From positions 1 through 20,038 of the forward strand of contig NZ_QFAY01000036.1 in the NCBI RefSeq assembly GCF_017884005.1: a stretch of 20,038 nucleotides of DNA, written 5' to 3'. The notes below the pieces were generated by a model, which saw nothing but the letters and a program-made list of their open reading frames with translations, had not been told where the DNA came from and ran no database searches. Positions 6,945 to 16,557 of the stretch are shown here, piece by piece. Within the stretch, counting starts at the first letter, position 1; every line of letters starts with the position of its first letter. This DNA comes from Streptococcus panodentis (GTDB taxonomy: Bacteria; Bacillota; Bacilli; Lactobacillales; Streptococcaceae). The translations under genes and the position numbers were made by a program.

Positions 6945-8207
6945 GTGGCAGAGGAAAAATTTGTATTTGCTGAACAAGAATTTATCTATGAAAAAAATGA
7001 AAAGAACTGGGAGCTGACGCTCAAACGCTCAGATGTAGCCACTCAGGATCTGCGGGAGCTGCTGATCTTGAACCTGCACCATCCGCTCTTTTTGGAGCAG
7101 GAGACCAAGTCTGACCATGACAGCGTTTATTTCAGCTATCAGATCGAGCCTTTGGGTCTGTCAAGGGAAGATATCCAGAAGCGCACGATTTCGGAGCGGA
7201 TTCGGCTGGCTCTCAATGTTTTTGCGCTGGAAGCGGCTTTGGAGCTGCCGGTGACCTTCCTGCTGCATCCCAGCAATCTCTTTATCAGCAAGGATGCTCA
7301 GGCTAGGATTGCCTACCGCGGGGTTCCGGGGATTATGACGCCGCAGGCACTTTCCAGAGAGGACTTTCTGCGTCAGGCCAAGTGCTTCACGGTGACACTC
7401 TTTGCCGACTTGGACTTTATGGAGCTCTACAAGGGCTCTTTGGAGCTGGAGACGCTGCCGGACTTTCTGGTCGAGCTGCGTCAGGCTGAGAGCATTGAAG
7501 CAGCAGTTGCTGTTTTGGAGAAATCCTACCGCGAAAAATCCGCTGAAGAAGCGGAAAAGCTGGCTCTGGTGTCCAAGCGCCAGCACAAGGTTTTTAAGCT
7601 GGCGACCATCTGGCTGACGGCTGCTGTGGTCATTTTGACCATTCCGCTGATTTACCTGATTTTCCTTCAAAATCCTTTCAAGGAAAAGCTGCTGCAGGCG
7701 GACACGGCCTTTATCAAGGTGGACTACAGTCAGGTCATTGATGAGCTGGAGGGGATTGCGCCGAAATCGCTGCCGAATACGCAGAAGTATGAGCTGGCCT
7801 ATTCCTATATCCAGGGGATGGAGTTTTCCGACGATCAGCGCAAGGTCATCCTCAATAATGTGACCCTCAAGTCGGATGATCTCTATCTGAACTACTGGAT
7901 TCAGGTGGGGCGCAATGACTTTGAGGATGCGCTGGATACGGCCAAGCGGATCAATGATTCCGACCTGATCATCTATGCTCTGACGCAGGAGATGAAGCAG
8001 GTGCGCGAGGACGATAGTTTGTCTGGTAAGGATCGAGAAAGCAAGCTTGAGTCCTTGGAAGGCGAGTACAAGAAATACTGGGACAGCCGCAAGGAGCTTC
8101 TGACCGGCGACTCCAGCTCAGGGGCTTCCGGTGAGGGAAGTGCTGCTTCTGATACAGCGGCTTCCAGCAGTGAGGCAGCCTCCTCCAGCAGTGCAGCGAA
8201 GGAGTAA
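6945..8207 (+). CDS. essB: T7SSb pseudokinase membrane protein EssB
   Basis: EssB is a core T7SSb subunit with a cytoplasmic pseudokinase domain, one membrane segment and an extracytoplasmic helical domain. Here residues 1-210 are the pseudokinase-like part, 219-241 the membrane segment (TIWLTAAVVILTIPLIYLIF), and 242-390 the outer helical part (DTAFIKVDYSQVIDELEGIA...). The last 30 residues are a Ser/Ala-rich tail, probably disordered. I chose GTG 6945, giving 420 residues, because GAGGAG (6932-6937) sits 7 nt upstream; the in-frame TTG 6930 lies just before that site. The gene is 1 nt from esaB and 2 nt from essC, so it is clearly part of the machine operon. Confidence 0.92.
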   Translation: MAEEKFVFAEQEFIYEKNEKNWELTLKRSDVATQDLRELLILNLHHPLFLEQETKSDHDSVYFSYQIEPLGLSREDIQKRTISERIRLALNVFALEAALELPVTFLLHPSNLFISKDAQARIAYRGVPGIMTPQALSREDFLRQAKCFTVTLFADLDFMELYKGSLELETLPDFLVELRQAESIEAAVAVLEKSYREKSAEEAEKLALVSKRQHKVFKLATIWLTAAVVILTIPLIYLIFLQNPFKEKLLQADTAFIKVDYSQVIDELEGIAPKSLPNTQKYELAYSYIQGMEFSDDQRKVILNNVTLKSDDLYLNYWIQVGRNDFEDALDTAKRINDSDLIIYALTQEMKQVREDDSLSGKDRESKLESLEGEYKKYWDSRKELLTGDSSSGASGEGSAASDTAASSSEAASSSSAAKE

Positions 8208-8209
8208 GT

Positions 8210-11200
8210 ATGACCAAGACCATTATCATCTATAACGACGGTCTGCGCTATGAGCTGCCGCTGACAGAGGACAGGAAAGTGCTCTTGGGGGCCAGTGAAA
8301 AGGCCCAGCTCTATCTGCCCGGACAGGAAGAGGCCATCTGGCTGCAGCTGTCGGGGGACGAGCTTTTCTACCAGATGGGCGAAGAGACAGGGCTCGTGAC
8401 CGACGGTCTGGTTCTGGGCGATCTAACCCTCTATCAGGCCGACTCAGAGCCGGCTGTCTATGATCTGCTGGACCGGCAGGAGCTGCTGATCAGCAATCAC
8501 AAAGGAGCGGCGCTGCAGGTCGAGCTGCCGGCAGAACTGCTGCTGCGCAGGGAGGGCGGCAGCTGGCATTTGACCAATCTGCGCGGTGTTTTCTATCTCA
8601 ATAATGTCCGCTGCTCAGAGCGGGAAGTGCTGCTGGAGGCGGGGGATGAGCTGAGCCTTGCTTCGGTCTGCTTCAAGGTCTTTCCGGAGGAAATCTGGGT
8701 GACCGGTCCGGCGGCTGTCCGGCCGGAGCTGACTCTGCGGGCGGCTTCCCGCCACGGTTTTTATCCGGATTATCCGGACTACCACCGCTCGCCGCGGATC
8801 ATCTACCGGGGCTCGGAGGAGAAGATTCGGATCACTCCGCCCAGTCAGGAACCGACCAAGCCCAGTGATGAGCTCTTGAGGCTGGTCGTGCCGCCCCTGC
8901 TCATGATCGGGGTGACGGTGCTGATCACGCTGGTGCAGCCGCGGGGGATCTATATCCTTGCGACGGTGGCCATGTCTGGGGCCAGTGTGATTTTCTCTAT
9001 TCGGACTTTCTTTAAAAACCGTAAGAAATTCAAGCAGGAAAAGAAGGATCGGGTGGACCTCTACCGGCTTTATCTGAAGGACAAGGCTATTGAGCTGACC
9101 AAGCTGGAGCGCGAGCAGCGCGACGGCATGCTCTACCACTTCCCCAATATCGGGGAGCTGACGGAGCTGGTGGACAGCTACAGCCACCGGATCTACGAGA
9201 AGACGCCGCTGCACTTTGACTTTCTCTATTACCGTCTGGGTCTGGGTCAGGTGCCGACCTCCTATCAGCTGACCTATGGCCAGGAGGAGCGCAGCGGCAA
9301 GAAGGATGCGCTGGAAGAGGAGGGCTATGCCCTCTATACCCGGCATAAGAAAATCCCGGATCTGCCCATCGTGGCCAATCTCAGCCATGGGCCGGTCGGC
9401 TATATCGGCCCCAGAAACTTAGTGCTGGAACAGCTCCAGCTCTTGGTCATGCAGCTGGCGGTCTTCCACTCTTATCATGATGTGCAGTTTATCACCATCA
9501 TGCCGGAGGAGGAGCGGGACCAGTGGGACTGGCTGCGCTGGCTGCCGCATGCGACCCTGCAGGAGCTCAATGTGCGGGGCTTTGTCTACAATCAGCGGAC
9601 CCATGATCAGGTGCTGAACAGCCTGAATCAGATCCTGAAACTGCGCAAGGCCCAGAAGGAAGAAGCGATTAGGCAGGAGACGACCCTCTACAGTCCCCAT
9701 TATGTGGTCATCATCACGGATGAGAAGCTGATCTTGGACCATGTCATCATGGAGTTCTTCATGGAGGACCCGACGGATCTGGGCTGCTCGCTGATCTTCG
9801 TGCAGGATGTGATGAGCTCGCTGTCTGAGAATATCAAGACGGTCATCAATATCAAGGACCGCAATACGGGTCAGCTGGTCATGGAAGAGGGGATCCTGCG
9901 GGAGACCGACTTCCAGCTGGATCATTTCCCGGCTGGCTATGACCGGGAAGACATCGCGCGGACCTTGGCGCCGCTTCATCACCTGCAGAATCTGAAAAGC
10001 TCTATCCCAGATACGGTCACCTTTATGGAGATGTATGGGGCTGAGACCTTCTCGGATTTGCAAGTCTTGCAAAAGTGGCAGCAGAATGCGCCTTATAAGA
10101 GCTTGGCGGTGCCCATCGGCCTCAGGGGCAAGGAAGACCTGGTCTACCTCAACCTGCATGAAAAGGCTCACGGACCACACGGGCTGATTGCCGGGACAAC
10201 GGGATCAGGTAAGTCAGAGACCATCCAATCTTATATCCTGAGCTTAGCCGTCAACTTCCACCCGTACGATGTAGCCTTTCTGCTCATCGACTACAAGGGC
10301 GGAGGCATGGCCAACCTCTTCAAGAACCTGCCCCATCTCCTGGGCACCATTACCAATCTGGACGGGGCCCAATCCATGCGGGCGCTGGCTTCCATCAATG
10401 CGGAGATTCACCGGAGGGAGCGGCTCTTCAGAGAGTTTGAAGTCAATCATATCAACCAATACCAAAAGAAATTTAAGAACGGGGAAGCGACCGAACCCCT
10501 GCCCCATCTCTTTCTCATCAGTGATGAGTTCGCAGAGCTCAAGGTCAACCAGCCGGACTTTATCAAGGAGCTGGTGTCTATCGCCCGGGTCGGGCGTTCC
10601 CTAGGGGTCCACTTGATCCTTGCTACTCAGAAACCCTCCGGGGTGGTGGATGACCAGATCTGGTCCAACTCGCGCTTTAAGCTGGCGCTCAAGGTGGCGG
10701 ACCGGGCAGACTCGATGGAAATGCTTCATACGCCGGATGCGGCGGAGATTACCCAAACCGGCCGGGCTTATCTGCAGGTCGGCAACAATGAGGTCTATGA
10801 GCTCTTTCAGGCGGCCTGGTCAGGGGCCGACTACCAGCCGGACAAGGATGAGCTGGGCATTGAGGACCATACCATCTACCTGATCAATGATCTGGGCCAA
10901 TACGAGGTGCTCAATCAAGACCTGTCAGGGCTTGATCTGGCCGAGGACATCAAGGAAGTACCGACGGAGCTGGAGGCTATTGTCAGTCAGATCCAGCTCT
11001 TAACCGAGTCCCAGCAGATCGCCCCTGTGCCGCAGCCATGGCTGCCGCCGCTCAAAGAGCGGATGACCCTGCAGGAGCTGGAACCGATTCAGCCGCAGGA
11101 AGCCTGGGAACAAAAGAAGCCTGTCTCCGTCCTTCTGGGAATGGCGGATATCCCGCAGGCACAGAAGCAAGAGGCCGTCTCGGTCAGCCTGTCCAAGGAT

Positions 11201-12631
11201 GGGCACATCCTGCTCTACGGCAGTCCGGGTACCGGGAAGACGACCTTCCTGCAGACTGCGGCCATGGACCTGGCCCGCAAGCATTCGCCGCAGGATCTGA
11301 CCCTTTATCTGATGGACTTTGGGACCAATGGTCTGGCGCCCTTATCTCAGCTGCCCCATGTGGCGGATACCATGTTATTGGATCAGACAGAGAAGATTGC
11401 CAAGTTCGTACGGATCATGGAGCGGGAGCTCAGCCGGCGGAAGAAGCTCTTGTCGGACTATGGTGTTGGGACCTTGGAGCTCTACCGTCAGGCCAGCGGC
11501 AAGGAGGAGCCGGCTATCGTCATCCTGCTGGACAGCTATGAGTCCATGAAGGAAGAAGCCTATGAATTGGAGCTCTTTAAGCTCTTGGTGCGGATCTCCC
11601 GTGAAGGTCTCAGCATCGGTGTGCACCTCCTCGTGACAGCGGGCCGTCAGTCCAACCTGCGGGCGCAGTTCTATGCCAACTTCAAGCACCAGCTGACCCT
11701 GCCGCAGAATGATGTGGGCGAAGTCCGCTCTATCGTGGGCTCTACCCCGCTTGCGGCGACCATGGAAGACATCAAGGGCCGGGCGCTCATGAAGCGTGAC
11801 GAAGTCGATGTTATCCAGCTGGCTCTGCCAGTAGCGGGTGCCAATGATGCGCAAGTCCTCAACCACCTGCGTCAAGAAGTCGCTTCTCTCCAAGAAGCTT
11901 GGACTGGACAACGGCCAAGTGCTATTCCGATGGTACCAGAGGAGTTGAGCAAAGAAGTCTTTTACCAAGCTTATGGTATTCAAGAACTCTTGCAGCAGGA
12001 AGTTATCCCAATGGGATTGGATATGGAAAATGTACAACCAGTAGGATGGCAGACTCATCAAGGGCCATTTGTATATGTAGCTGGTGAAAAAGAAGAACAG
12101 AAACTAGCAATGGCTGAGCATATTATTGAGATGTCGAAACAAATGGATAAAAAAGTTGTTTTGTTGGCACCTTTGTACAATATGTTGCCAGAAATGGATG
12201 ATGAGGTGCTGACTGCTTTTGATAAAGAGGCTTTGGAAGAGACAATTTTATCTATCTCTGCTAAGTTGGATGAACGAATGGCGAATCGACAATTTGATTA
12301 TGTCGCAACCGTACTGTTCTATGATTTCTCAGATTTTATTGAAGAACTGAGCATAGATACTCAAAAAGAGTTGGCACGAATTCTTGAGAAAGGTCCTAAA
12401 CTTGGTTATATGCCAATTGTTATTACAGATGTTAGTCTGACGAAGCATTATGATACTGCGACTAAAGTAGTTAGAAACTTCAAACAAGGTTTAATTGCGA
12501 CTCGGATTAACGACCAACAGGTGCTTAATGTAAATAATAGACCAAATACTAGGGAGCCGGTTCTTGAAGTGCAAGAACATTACTTGGTTCAGGATAATAT
12601 GGCTAGGAAAGTCAAAGTTTTTATAGAGTAA
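8210..12631 (+). CDS. essC: T7SSb ATPase and substrate receptor EssC, full length
   Basis: EssC is the FtsK/SpoIIIE-type membrane ATPase that drives T7SSb export and recognises substrates. The 1473 residues are the usual length. Two FHA-like domains occupy about 1-175 and two membrane segments about 226-265. D1 has Walker A GTTGSGKS at 662-669 and Walker B LLID ending at D694. D2 has Walker A GSPGTGKT at 1004-1011 and Walker B YLMD ending at D1036. D3, from about 1220 to the end, has no P-loop (VAGEKEEQK), as usual. AAGGAG overlaps the end of essB. Codon use is GC-rich through D2, then turns AT-rich between about 11,850 and 11,950, so D3 looks like an exchanged, variant-specific tail. Bases 9777-11064 are repeated at 16728-18015 in a second, truncated essC. 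Confidence 0.97.
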   Translation: MTKTIIIYNDGLRYELPLTEDRKVLLGASEKAQLYLPGQEEAIWLQLSGDELFYQMGEETGLVTDGLVLGDLTLYQADSEPAVYDLLDRQELLISNHKGAALQVELPAELLLRREGGSWHLTNLRGVFYLNNVRCSEREVLLEAGDELSLASVCFKVFPEEIWVTGPAAVRPELTLRAASRHGFYPDYPDYHRSPRIIYRGSEEKIRITPPSQEPTKPSDELLRLVVPPLLMIGVTVLITLVQPRGIYILATVAMSGASVIFSIRTFFKNRKKFKQEKKDRVDLYRLYLKDKAIELTKLEREQRDGMLYHFPNIGELTELVDSYSHRIYEKTPLHFDFLYYRLGLGQVPTSYQLTYGQEERSGKKDALEEEGYALYTRHKKIPDLPIVANLSHGPVGYIGPRNLVLEQLQLLVMQLAVFHSYHDVQFITIMPEEERDQWDWLRWLPHATLQELNVRGFVYNQRTHDQVLNSLNQILKLRKAQKEEAIRQETTLYSPHYVVIITDEKLILDHVIMEFFMEDPTDLGCSLIFVQDVMSSLSENIKTVINIKDRNTGQLVMEEGILRETDFQLDHFPAGYDREDIARTLAPLHHLQNLKSSIPDTVTFMEMYGAETFSDLQVLQKWQQNAPYKSLAVPIGLRGKEDLVYLNLHEKAHGPHGLIAGTTGSGKSETIQSYILSLAVNFHPYDVAFLLIDYKGGGMANLFKNLPHLLGTITNLDGAQSMRALASINAEIHRRERLFREFEVNHINQYQKKFKNGEATEPLPHLFLISDEFAELKVNQPDFIKELVSIARVGRSLGVHLILATQKPSGVVDDQIWSNSRFKLALKVADRADSMEMLHTPDAAEITQTGRAYLQVGNNEVYELFQAAWSGADYQPDKDELGIEDHTIYLINDLGQYEVLNQDLSGLDLAEDIKEVPTELEAIVSQIQLLTESQQIAPVPQPWLPPLKERMTLQELEPIQPQEAWEQKKPVSVLLGMADIPQAQKQEAVSVSLSKDGHILLYGSPGTGKTTFLQTAAMDLARKHSPQDLTLYLMDFGTNGLAPLSQLPHVADTMLLDQTEKIAKFVRIMERELSRRKKLLSDYGVGTLELYRQASGKEEPAIVILLDSYESMKEEAYELELFKLLVRISREGLSIGVHLLVTAGRQSNLRAQFYANFKHQLTLPQNDVGEVRSIVGSTPLAATMEDIKGRALMKRDEVDVIQLALPVAGANDAQVLNHLRQEVASLQEAWTGQRPSAIPMVPEELSKEVFYQAYGIQELLQQEVIPMGLDMENVQPVGWQTHQGPFVYVAGEKEEQKLAMAEHIIEMSKQMDKKVVLLAPLYNMLPEMDDEVLTAFDKEALEETILSISAKLDERMANRQFDYVATVLFYDFSDFIEELSIDTQKELARILEKGPKLGYMPIVITDVSLTKHYDTATKVVRNFKQGLIATRINDQQVLNVNNRPNTREPVLEVQEHYLVQDNMARKVKVFIE
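9777..11064 (+). repeat. 1,288-bp direct repeat, copy A, inside essC (D1 plus linker)
   Basis: This block matches 16728-18015 at a constant offset of 6,951 bp, with no net insertion or deletion. The encoded proteins differ at only four residues (S/A, Y/H, F/Y and L/F) up to QPWLPPL. The DNA has scattered, mostly silent differences, for example a cluster at about 10035-10075. Before and after the block the sequences are unrelated or strongly diverged. Confidence 0.95.
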
Positions 12632-12646
12632 TATGAAGGAGAAAAA

Positions 12647-12991
12647 ATGGCAGATTCACAGAATACTATTGCACTGAGGGCGGAAATTGCTCAAGTCGAA
12701 AAAAAACTTAAAGCGCTTCAAGCAGCTGGAAAGGGATTAGGCAGTGTAAAAAACGAGATTAAAGAAACCTACGAAGGCGGAGATGTTGCGGATTTATATG
12801 GGAATAAATATGATGAGATGAAGGATGATGAGTCAAAAGCTATCAAGGGGTTCAAGTCAAAATTTGATGATAAGAAAAGCGCTATGATGGACAAAATTCA
12901 CAGTCAGGAAAGGGTGTTAGCTTACAAATTAAATTCTCTGAATACTCAACTTAGATTTTCTGAAATTTGGGATGCTATAACAAATAAATAA
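12647..12991 (+). CDS. Small helical T7SS-associated protein, possibly DUF5082-like
   Basis: The 114-residue protein is almost entirely helical and charged. It has a first coiled coil (ALRAEIAQVEKKLKALQ), a Gly-rich turn around GKGLGSVKNEI and a second long helix region. There is no signal peptide and no strict WXG motif, though the pattern recalls the small partner proteins (YwqH/DUF5082 type) encoded before type VII effectors; that family call is tentative. GAAGGAG precedes ATG 12647. It starts 15 nt after essC and ends 16 nt before the large effector candidate. Such small partners are known to bind the N-terminal domain of effectors and guide them to EssC, so this is the inferred role. Confidence 0.7.
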   Translation: MADSQNTIALRAEIAQVEKKLKALQAAGKGLGSVKNEIKETYEGGDVADLYGNKYDEMKDDESKAIKGFKSKFDDKKSAMMDKIHSQERVLAYKLNSLNTQLRFSEIWDAITNK

Positions 12992-13007
12992 AACAAGGAG
13001 GGAAAGT

Positions 13008-15233
13008 ATGGCTATTGTAAAGTTTTTAACTAAATCAGGATTGTCCACTCATGGAGAAAGTGCAATCACGTCATCTGCTAATTATAAAGATGGAATTGAG
13101 GGAGCTCACCATACTCTTACGATTAAGACGAATGGATCGCATTCAGAGGCAATCAAGGCATTTGAAAATAAAATGAATACTATTGCTCAAAAGATTTTTG
13201 TAAGATATCCGGAACTGTTAACTAAATATGGAACTATCATTGACACATATGTAAAAGCTGTGGAAGGCGCAGGTTTTACATCTGATATTTTGCGAACACA
13301 AAAAACTCCCATAAAGCATGTTAAAAAATGGCTCGATGAGACTACTGTCGATCGATTTGAAAAATTGCATAAAGCATTAGATCCTCAGTTAGAGGCAGCT
13401 AGAGATGCTTTAAAAATGGATCCGGAACCGGAGAGTGTCGACGAGGGTGAGATTAATACTCGTAGTGAATTGGCTTCTGCGAAGGGAGAACTACAGACTT
13501 TAGGGCAGGCTCGAATGGATACTCATATGAAGCTGGAGAATGCCCTGCAGACTTTCAAGGCTGATTTGAAAAGTTTTACATCAGAATTATCTATTGTGTC
13601 ACAAGCTTTAAATAATGCTCGGTTTATGTCTGGCCTACCTGCTAGTGATGTCGAGGCTATGATTATTTCTGGCCAACTGAGAGCGGATAATATTGATGAA
13701 TTGGATGCCATTCAAGATAGAGGAGATGGAGCTGCGCTCAAAGTTCTCTTAGGAGAAGGAACAGACAAGAAGCAGTTCTTCACTGACCTAGGAAGCGTAG
13801 ATACTAGTAATGTTAGCTCTGTTATGATGTATAAAATCTATTTAAGGACACATGCAGAAGAGGTGCGGGCAGAAGATGAGAATGACTTTACTAATATTGA
13901 AGCGATGGCGATTGCTATATCTAATCAACATCATGATAAAGCTCAAGCTTATACAGAGAAAATGGCTATTGCTGGAGATAGATATGCAGAACTTATTGGG
14001 AACAGAGCACGGGCTCTGAATCCCGAGCTGCAAGGAAATGATATCGCGACTTATGAACGTCAGCTAGATGAAAACGCCCCCTTACTTGCAGCGCTGGATA
14101 AAGATTTAAAATCAGCCGGACGCTTGGTACATTTATTTGAGGCGATGCATGTTAATCATGTTGGACGAGACCGTAATATCAATCCAGCCGATAAAAAGAA
14201 TCCAATCTATGAAACCAGAACCATCAAGCAGGGCAGCCTCAGTTTGGTCAACGAAAACAAAGATGACATCTATCGTTTTACGCTTTCGGTTAAAGGTGGG
14301 AATTTACAAAAAGAATTATCTGTTATTTCCAACCGTCAGGAAAATGCGACTACACTAGAACTTTCTGAACTTAGTGAAGAATACAGAAAATTGGATGAGA
14401 AACGCTTAAAGGCTGGTGTTGACTTTGCATTGGATATGGCGACCTTAGGAGCCGGTTCTCAATATGCTTTCATGATTAACACAATTCGCAATTCGGATGT
14501 CCTTTTCGGAGAAAAATCTACAATGGAACAGCGTTTTTCATCAATAATCAAACAGGATGCGGTTAATAAAGGCCAGTTCGGTTCCAGCTATAGTGATTTG
14601 CTTGGGAAGTGGCCACGTGGTATTTCTAATACGGGAGTTATCGTATCGAAATTAAATGAGATTCAAAAGAACGCTGATGAAATTAAGAAGAAGACCAATC
14701 AAAAGTTGTTTAATATAGGCGGGTATACCATTAGCGATTATAATCACGGTTTCGGTGATTTGGGAAGTAAAAAGGAGAATAAAACCGTACTGTTCCGTCC
14801 ACAATATGATTTACAGGCAATTCTGCAGATGGATGATCTAGAGAAGAATGGCGTGCGGACTTATGTATATCATACGAATGGAAATAATGGAGCCGAGGCT
14901 TTAGAAAAATTTGATCAGGCTATGAGCCAGTATAAGCCGGGCAGTCCCTATAGAAATGATGTGTCTAAATTTTTTGGAATCAAGGACAGTGATGATAAAT
15001 TGGCACCCATTACCAGTGACATGAGGGATTTTCTGACAGGAAAAGGTGGAATGGAGAATCAAAATATGGTAAATTTCTTTAAGAGTATGGAGATTATACA
15101 GGAAGAAAAAGATAATGGGAAAAATCCCTTTGGTCTTGAAAGAAAGGTCTTTAGTGCAGGAGATTATATTACTGACCGCAACGAATTCTATGATAAGCTA
15201 CTAGAGGGGAACAAGACTGGAGACCAACCATGA
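13008..15233 (+). CDS. Large candidate T7SS effector, LXG-like architecture, unknown C-terminus
   Basis: The 741-residue protein has no signal peptide. Its first 210 residues are long helices with a hairpin-like pattern (HSEAIKAFENKMNTIAQKIF; later KLENALQTFKADLKSFTSEL), resembling the targeting domain of LXG effectors, but I see no clear LxG signature. A hydrophobic stretch near residues 471-490 (DFALDMATLGAGSQYAFMI) may mark a linker. The last 200 residues form a mixed alpha/beta domain in which I recognise no catalytic motif. AAGGAGG lies 7 nt before the ATG. It sits directly behind essC and its small partner and overlaps a membrane-protein gene by 4 nt, the usual setting of an effector and immunity pair. 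Low-GC codon use matches the essC tail. The effector role is inferred from context; the activity is unknown. Confidence 0.75.
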   Translation: MAIVKFLTKSGLSTHGESAITSSANYKDGIEGAHHTLTIKTNGSHSEAIKAFENKMNTIAQKIFVRYPELLTKYGTIIDTYVKAVEGAGFTSDILRTQKTPIKHVKKWLDETTVDRFEKLHKALDPQLEAARDALKMDPEPESVDEGEINTRSELASAKGELQTLGQARMDTHMKLENALQTFKADLKSFTSELSIVSQALNNARFMSGLPASDVEAMIISGQLRADNIDELDAIQDRGDGAALKVLLGEGTDKKQFFTDLGSVDTSNVSSVMMYKIYLRTHAEEVRAEDENDFTNIEAMAIAISNQHHDKAQAYTEKMAIAGDRYAELIGNRARALNPELQGNDIATYERQLDENAPLLAALDKDLKSAGRLVHLFEAMHVNHVGRDRNINPADKKNPIYETRTIKQGSLSLVNENKDDIYRFTLSVKGGNLQKELSVISNRQENATTLELSELSEEYRKLDEKRLKAGVDFALDMATLGAGSQYAFMINTIRNSDVLFGEKSTMEQRFSSIIKQDAVNKGQFGSSYSDLLGKWPRGISNTGVIVSKLNEIQKNADEIKKKTNQKLFNIGGYTISDYNHGFGDLGSKKENKTVLFRPQYDLQAILQMDDLEKNGVRTYVYHTNGNNGAEALEKFDQAMSQYKPGSPYRNDVSKFFGIKDSDDKLAPITSDMRDFLTGKGGMENQNMVNFFKSMEIIQEEKDNGKNPFGLERKVFSAGDYITDRNEFYDKLLEGNKTGDQP

Positions 15234-16183
15234 GACAACTTCAAATTAAGAAAACTAAACTCTTTTCTATTCTATTAGCAGTATTTTTCTTACTCGGAGT
15301 TGCCGTCTGGTACTTTTTTCTGCGGGTGACACCACGTTTTGAAGAATCTGTTAAAGTAAACGTGGACAAGGATATACAGATTGAGCAGCTAGAAAATGGA
15401 CGGGTTGTCGCTATTACCTCTAACACTCCTTATTATCCATATTTTATGGTAGGGAAGAAGAATTTTTATTTAACAGAGTGGCGGCGTAACAATACAAACA
15501 GACTCCCACGTGATGACCAACAGAAGGATGGAGAATACTATTATCTTCATTGCTATGATTTGAATAGCAAAAAAGAAGAAAAGAAGCTGGATCTGTATGA
15601 GATTATACGCAAATACGATTCTAAGTTGGGTATTGATTTATCGGTGTCAATCAAGATTGTGTTTTACCGGGGAGCAGATTATTTGTATATAGGTTTGTCG
15701 AAAGAGAATAAAGGTGCTCCGGTTCATTACAAAGACGTTTTGGTTAATACAGACACAGAGGAGGTCATAGATTGTCCAAAGGATATCCTTAATCAACAAA
15801 GAGAGTTTGATTTGGCTATTAGTGCAACTGGCTTATCTAAGCGTGTTTGGGATACATATAATGTAGATATTAGTGATGCATTTTTAGAGGTTTCTGTGAC
15901 AAAAAACATGAAAATACACGAAAATCTCAATATCTATCAAACCTATCCGAAACTCGTTCAAAAACTGAATCAGGGGAAGACCAGACTTTTCGTGCGTCAA
16001 GATGAGAATAGCCAGGAGGAATGGTTTAATATTCTCATGCGCTGGTTTGCGCCTACAGGAGAAGAAAAACTTTCTCTTACTATTACAGATGAGACTACTG
16101 GGGAAGTCACTTCCATTAACTCCTACCAAGACTTTCTAGTTTGGCAGGAGTCGCATTCTAAAAAGGAGGAAAATAAAGAATGA
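15230..16183 (+). CDS. Membrane-anchored candidate immunity protein
   Basis: The 317-residue protein has a basic N-terminus, one membrane segment at about 12-31 (FSILLAVFFLLGVAVWYFFL) and a long outer domain rich in strands (VKVNVDKDIQIEQLENGRVV; KLSLTITDETTGEVTSI). Its ATG overlaps the stop of the effector candidate (ATGA), so the two are translationally coupled. Position and topology recall TipC, the membrane-anchored immunity protein facing outside that protects Streptococcus intermedius from its effector TelC. I do not claim sequence homology. It could instead be an accessory secretion protein. If it is an immunity protein, the cognate toxin would act outside the cytoplasm, on the wall or membrane. 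Confidence 0.65.
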   Translation: MRQLQIKKTKLFSILLAVFFLLGVAVWYFFLRVTPRFEESVKVNVDKDIQIEQLENGRVVAITSNTPYYPYFMVGKKNFYLTEWRRNNTNRLPRDDQQKDGEYYYLHCYDLNSKKEEKKLDLYEIIRKYDSKLGIDLSVSIKIVFYRGADYLYIGLSKENKGAPVHYKDVLVNTDTEEVIDCPKDILNQQREFDLAISATGLSKRVWDTYNVDISDAFLEVSVTKNMKIHENLNIYQTYPKLVQKLNQGKTRLFVRQDENSQEEWFNILMRWFAPTGEEKLSLTITDETTGEVTSINSYQDFLVWQESHSKKEENKE

Positions 16184-16533
16184 GTCAAATACAAGTCAAC
16201 CATAGGACTATCCAAAGTTCTAATGCGAATTTTAATGTCCAATTAGCAACTCCTTATACTGCAGCTTTTGCAGGATATGTGCAGGATTCATCTACACAAT
16301 ATTTAGAGGCAGCATCTGATACTATTCAAAAAAGTACGGAGAATTTGGGAGAGTCAATAAAAAATTTTAATGACTATATCAATAGTGTTGCGGAATATTT
16401 TAAATCTAAGGACAGTACATTAGCTAAGGAGATTTCATCGGTAACTGTTCGTGCAGTCCCTAGCTCTAAGCAGCAAGCTGCACAAAAGAAGCAGCAAGCT
16501 AAAACTTCGACAACCTATAAAATACTACCTTAA
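16180..16533 (+). CDS. Small helical T7SS-associated protein, TIGR04197/DUF3130-like
   Basis: The 117-residue protein begins MSQIQVNHRTIQSSNANF and continues as two helices ending near residue 85, then a Gln/Lys-rich tail (SSKQQAAQKKQQAK) that is probably disordered. It has no signal peptide. The N-terminal pattern (I-x-V-N... followed by a Ser-rich helix) is like the small secreted type VII proteins of the TIGR04197/DUF3130 group; I make this call by eye. AAGGAGG lies 9 nt upstream and the start overlaps the previous stop (ATGA). It is the last gene before the terminator at 16558. Partners of this kind normally precede the effector, so its place at the end is unusual. Confidence 0.65.
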   Translation: MSQIQVNHRTIQSSNANFNVQLATPYTAAFAGYVQDSSTQYLEAASDTIQKSTENLGESIKNFNDYINSVAEYFKSKDSTLAKEISSVTVRAVPSSKQQAAQKKQQAKTSTTYKILP

Positions 16534-16557
16534 TAATCTAGCTTTAGAATTTGTTTT

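Noticed and set aside
8615..10507. Long open frames on the minus strand within essC (8615-9388, 9419-10180, 10244-10507)
   Set aside because: They lie opposite essC, follow from its GC-rich codon bias, lack ribosome sites and encode no recognisable protein.
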